Of a DNA stretch of 6,515 nt, positions 5,838 through 6,515 are shown in pieces. The DNA comes from SIAJ01 sp036266155. GTDB taxonomy: Bacteria; Planctomycetota; Planctomycetia; Gemmatales; Gemmataceae. The stretch is taken from the NCBI GenBank assembly GCA_036266155.1, contig DATANR010000312.1, positions 1-6,515 of the forward strand. Reading direction: 5' to 3'. Each line of letters starts with the position of its first letter. Within the stretch, counting starts at the first letter, position 1. The position numbers and the translations under genes were made by a program. The notes below the pieces were generated by a model. That model had not been told where the DNA came from and did no database searches. It saw nothing but the letters and a program-made list of their open reading frames with translations.

Positions 5838-6479
5838 ATGAAGCTCCTCGACGCCGCCACCGCTCTGGCCACCCTCGAAAGGACGGTTGCCTCAGTGAAG
5901 GGTCGTGAGGAGCACGAGTCAAGGCTCGGCCATGTCCTTTCAACGTTGCAGGATCTCGCGCAAAAGGAAGGCATTCCCCTGGCGATCGTCGGCGGTCTGG
6001 CGGCAATTCATCATGGCTATGAACGCTTTACCAAGGACATTAACGTTGTGGTCCCGAGCAGCAGTTTGGACGTGCTGACTCGAGTCGCTCCGCGTTATGG
6101 CATTAAAGTCATTTGGAAGGACCCGGATGGATGGCACAAGCTACAGTGCGACGGTGTCGCAATCGACGTGGTTCCCGAGGGCCGCAAGCCGCGCAAGGAT
6201 GCCCCGACAACGATCCCAAGCCCCAGACAATTAGGGGTTCGCGAAGGAGCGGACTACGCGGGAATCGTCGGGTGGATGGAAACCAAATTGGGTTCATTCC
6301 GCGTGCAAGATCAGGCCGACGTCGTTCAGGTCATCAAGGTGACCGCGCTTGCCGGCATCAAGAGAATTCGCAAGCACCTCGCCAAGGTTCATGCGGTCTA
6401 TCTGGGACGCTTTGACGAATTGTTCGCCGCAGCCAAGGAGGAAATGGAGCAAGAACGGGGACGCGGCGGCAAGAATTGA
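5838..6479 (+). CDS. Small nucleotidyltransferase-fold protein with altered metal motif
   Basis: A 213-residue protein with features of the polymerase-beta-like nucleotidyltransferase superfamily, whose members transfer a nucleotide to protein, RNA or drug. After a helical N-terminus (about 1-45) come LAIVGGLAAIHHGY (48-61) and RFTKDINVVV (63-72), matching the GG-x-A-x-x-x-x-G...T-x-D-x-D pattern seen in AbiEii/DUF6036-like proteins. The third carboxylate is probably Asp110 in VAIDVVPEG. The second metal-binding Asp is Asn69 here (AAC at 6042-6044), so activity is doubtful. A conserved-looking GWMETKLGS (145-153) and QDQADVVQVIK (157-167) follow, and the charged tail ends GRGGKN. ATG 5838 lies 7 bases after the TPR stop; an in-frame ATG at 5808 would overlap the TPR gene and add ten unlikely residues. 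No AbiEi-like antitoxin is adjacent, so a toxin role is not supported. The substrate is unknown. Confidence 0.7.
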   Translation: MKLLDAATALATLERTVASVKGREEHESRLGHVLSTLQDLAQKEGIPLAIVGGLAAIHHGYERFTKDINVVVPSSSLDVLTRVAPRYGIKVIWKDPDGWHKLQCDGVAIDVVPEGRKPRKDAPTTIPSPRQLGVREGADYAGIVGWMETKLGSFRVQDQADVVQVIKVTALAGIKRIRKHLAKVHAVYLGRFDELFAAAKEEMEQERGRGGKN

Positions 6480-6483
6480 GATC

Positions 6484-6515
6484 GCGGCGAGCGGAGCGGC
6501 GTGAGCCGCCCGATG
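6484..6515. repeat. REP-like palindromic element with GTGA loop (may continue past the window)
   Basis: GCGGC (6496-6500) and GCCGC (6505-6509) form a 5-bp stem closed by GTGA, a GNRA-type tetraloop. The stem extends by CGG (6492-6494) with CCG (6510-6512) across one bulged A. The motif GGCGAGCGG followed by a GC palindrome, a GTGAGCC core and CCGATG closely resembles a short repeat I remember as scattered between genes of Gemmata-like planctomycetes. It starts 5 bases after the last stop codon, so it may also mark the 3' end of the transcript. No second copy lies in this window, so its repetitive nature rests on memory. Confidence 0.5.

Noticed and set aside
5838..6479. AbiEii-type toxin of a toxin-antitoxin pair
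   Set aside because: No antitoxin-like gene is adjacent, the upstream neighbour is a TPR protein, and the metal motif is altered.

Overview
This 6.5-kb window reads as chromosomal DNA of a high-GC planctomycete, most likely of the Gemmataceae type. The support is the gene families, the lack of clear Shine-Dalgarno sequences before most starts, and a short palindrome at the right edge that resembles a dispersed element I recall from Gemmata-like genomes. That placement is inference from memory; no search was run. No tRNA, rRNA, insertion sequence, CRISPR array or origin was seen.

Layout, all genes on the + strand. Bases 1-146 are the tail of a gene whose product ends with one perfect RTX calcium-binding nonapeptide. 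Bases 214-663 encode a RimJ/RimL-type GNAT acetyltransferase with an intact acetyl-CoA site but a short, unclear N-terminus. Bases 664-1184 hold no convincing gene but contain many inverted repeats: a 13-bp hairpin just after the GNAT stop, a terminator-like stem with a T6 tract that overlaps a competing hairpin, a set of stems at 936-1019 that can be drawn as a pseudoknot, and a 16-bp dyad about 70 bp before the next gene. Bases 1185-4535 encode a large exported beta-propeller protein with about eleven Asp-box (BNR) repeats, of the VPS10/sortilin-like 'glycosyl hydrolase' annotation family. Bases 4553-5830 encode a protein built almost wholly of TPR repeats. Bases 5838-6479 encode a small nucleotidyltransferase-fold protein. 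The window ends in a REP-like hairpin with a GTGA loop.

The last three genes are separated by only 17 and 7 bases and probably form one transcription unit, starting in the 664-1184 gap and possibly ending at or beyond the REP-like hairpin. Their products (an exported propeller, a TPR scaffold and a nucleotidyltransferase-like protein) do not form a pathway I recognise, so the shared role is open.

The points most worth checking are the potential pseudoknot at 959-1019, the two overlapping exclusive hairpins at 886-913, the Asp-to-Asn change in the nucleotidyltransferase metal motif, and the apparently eroded GNAT start. I did not find a clear new defence system or other large undescribed system.
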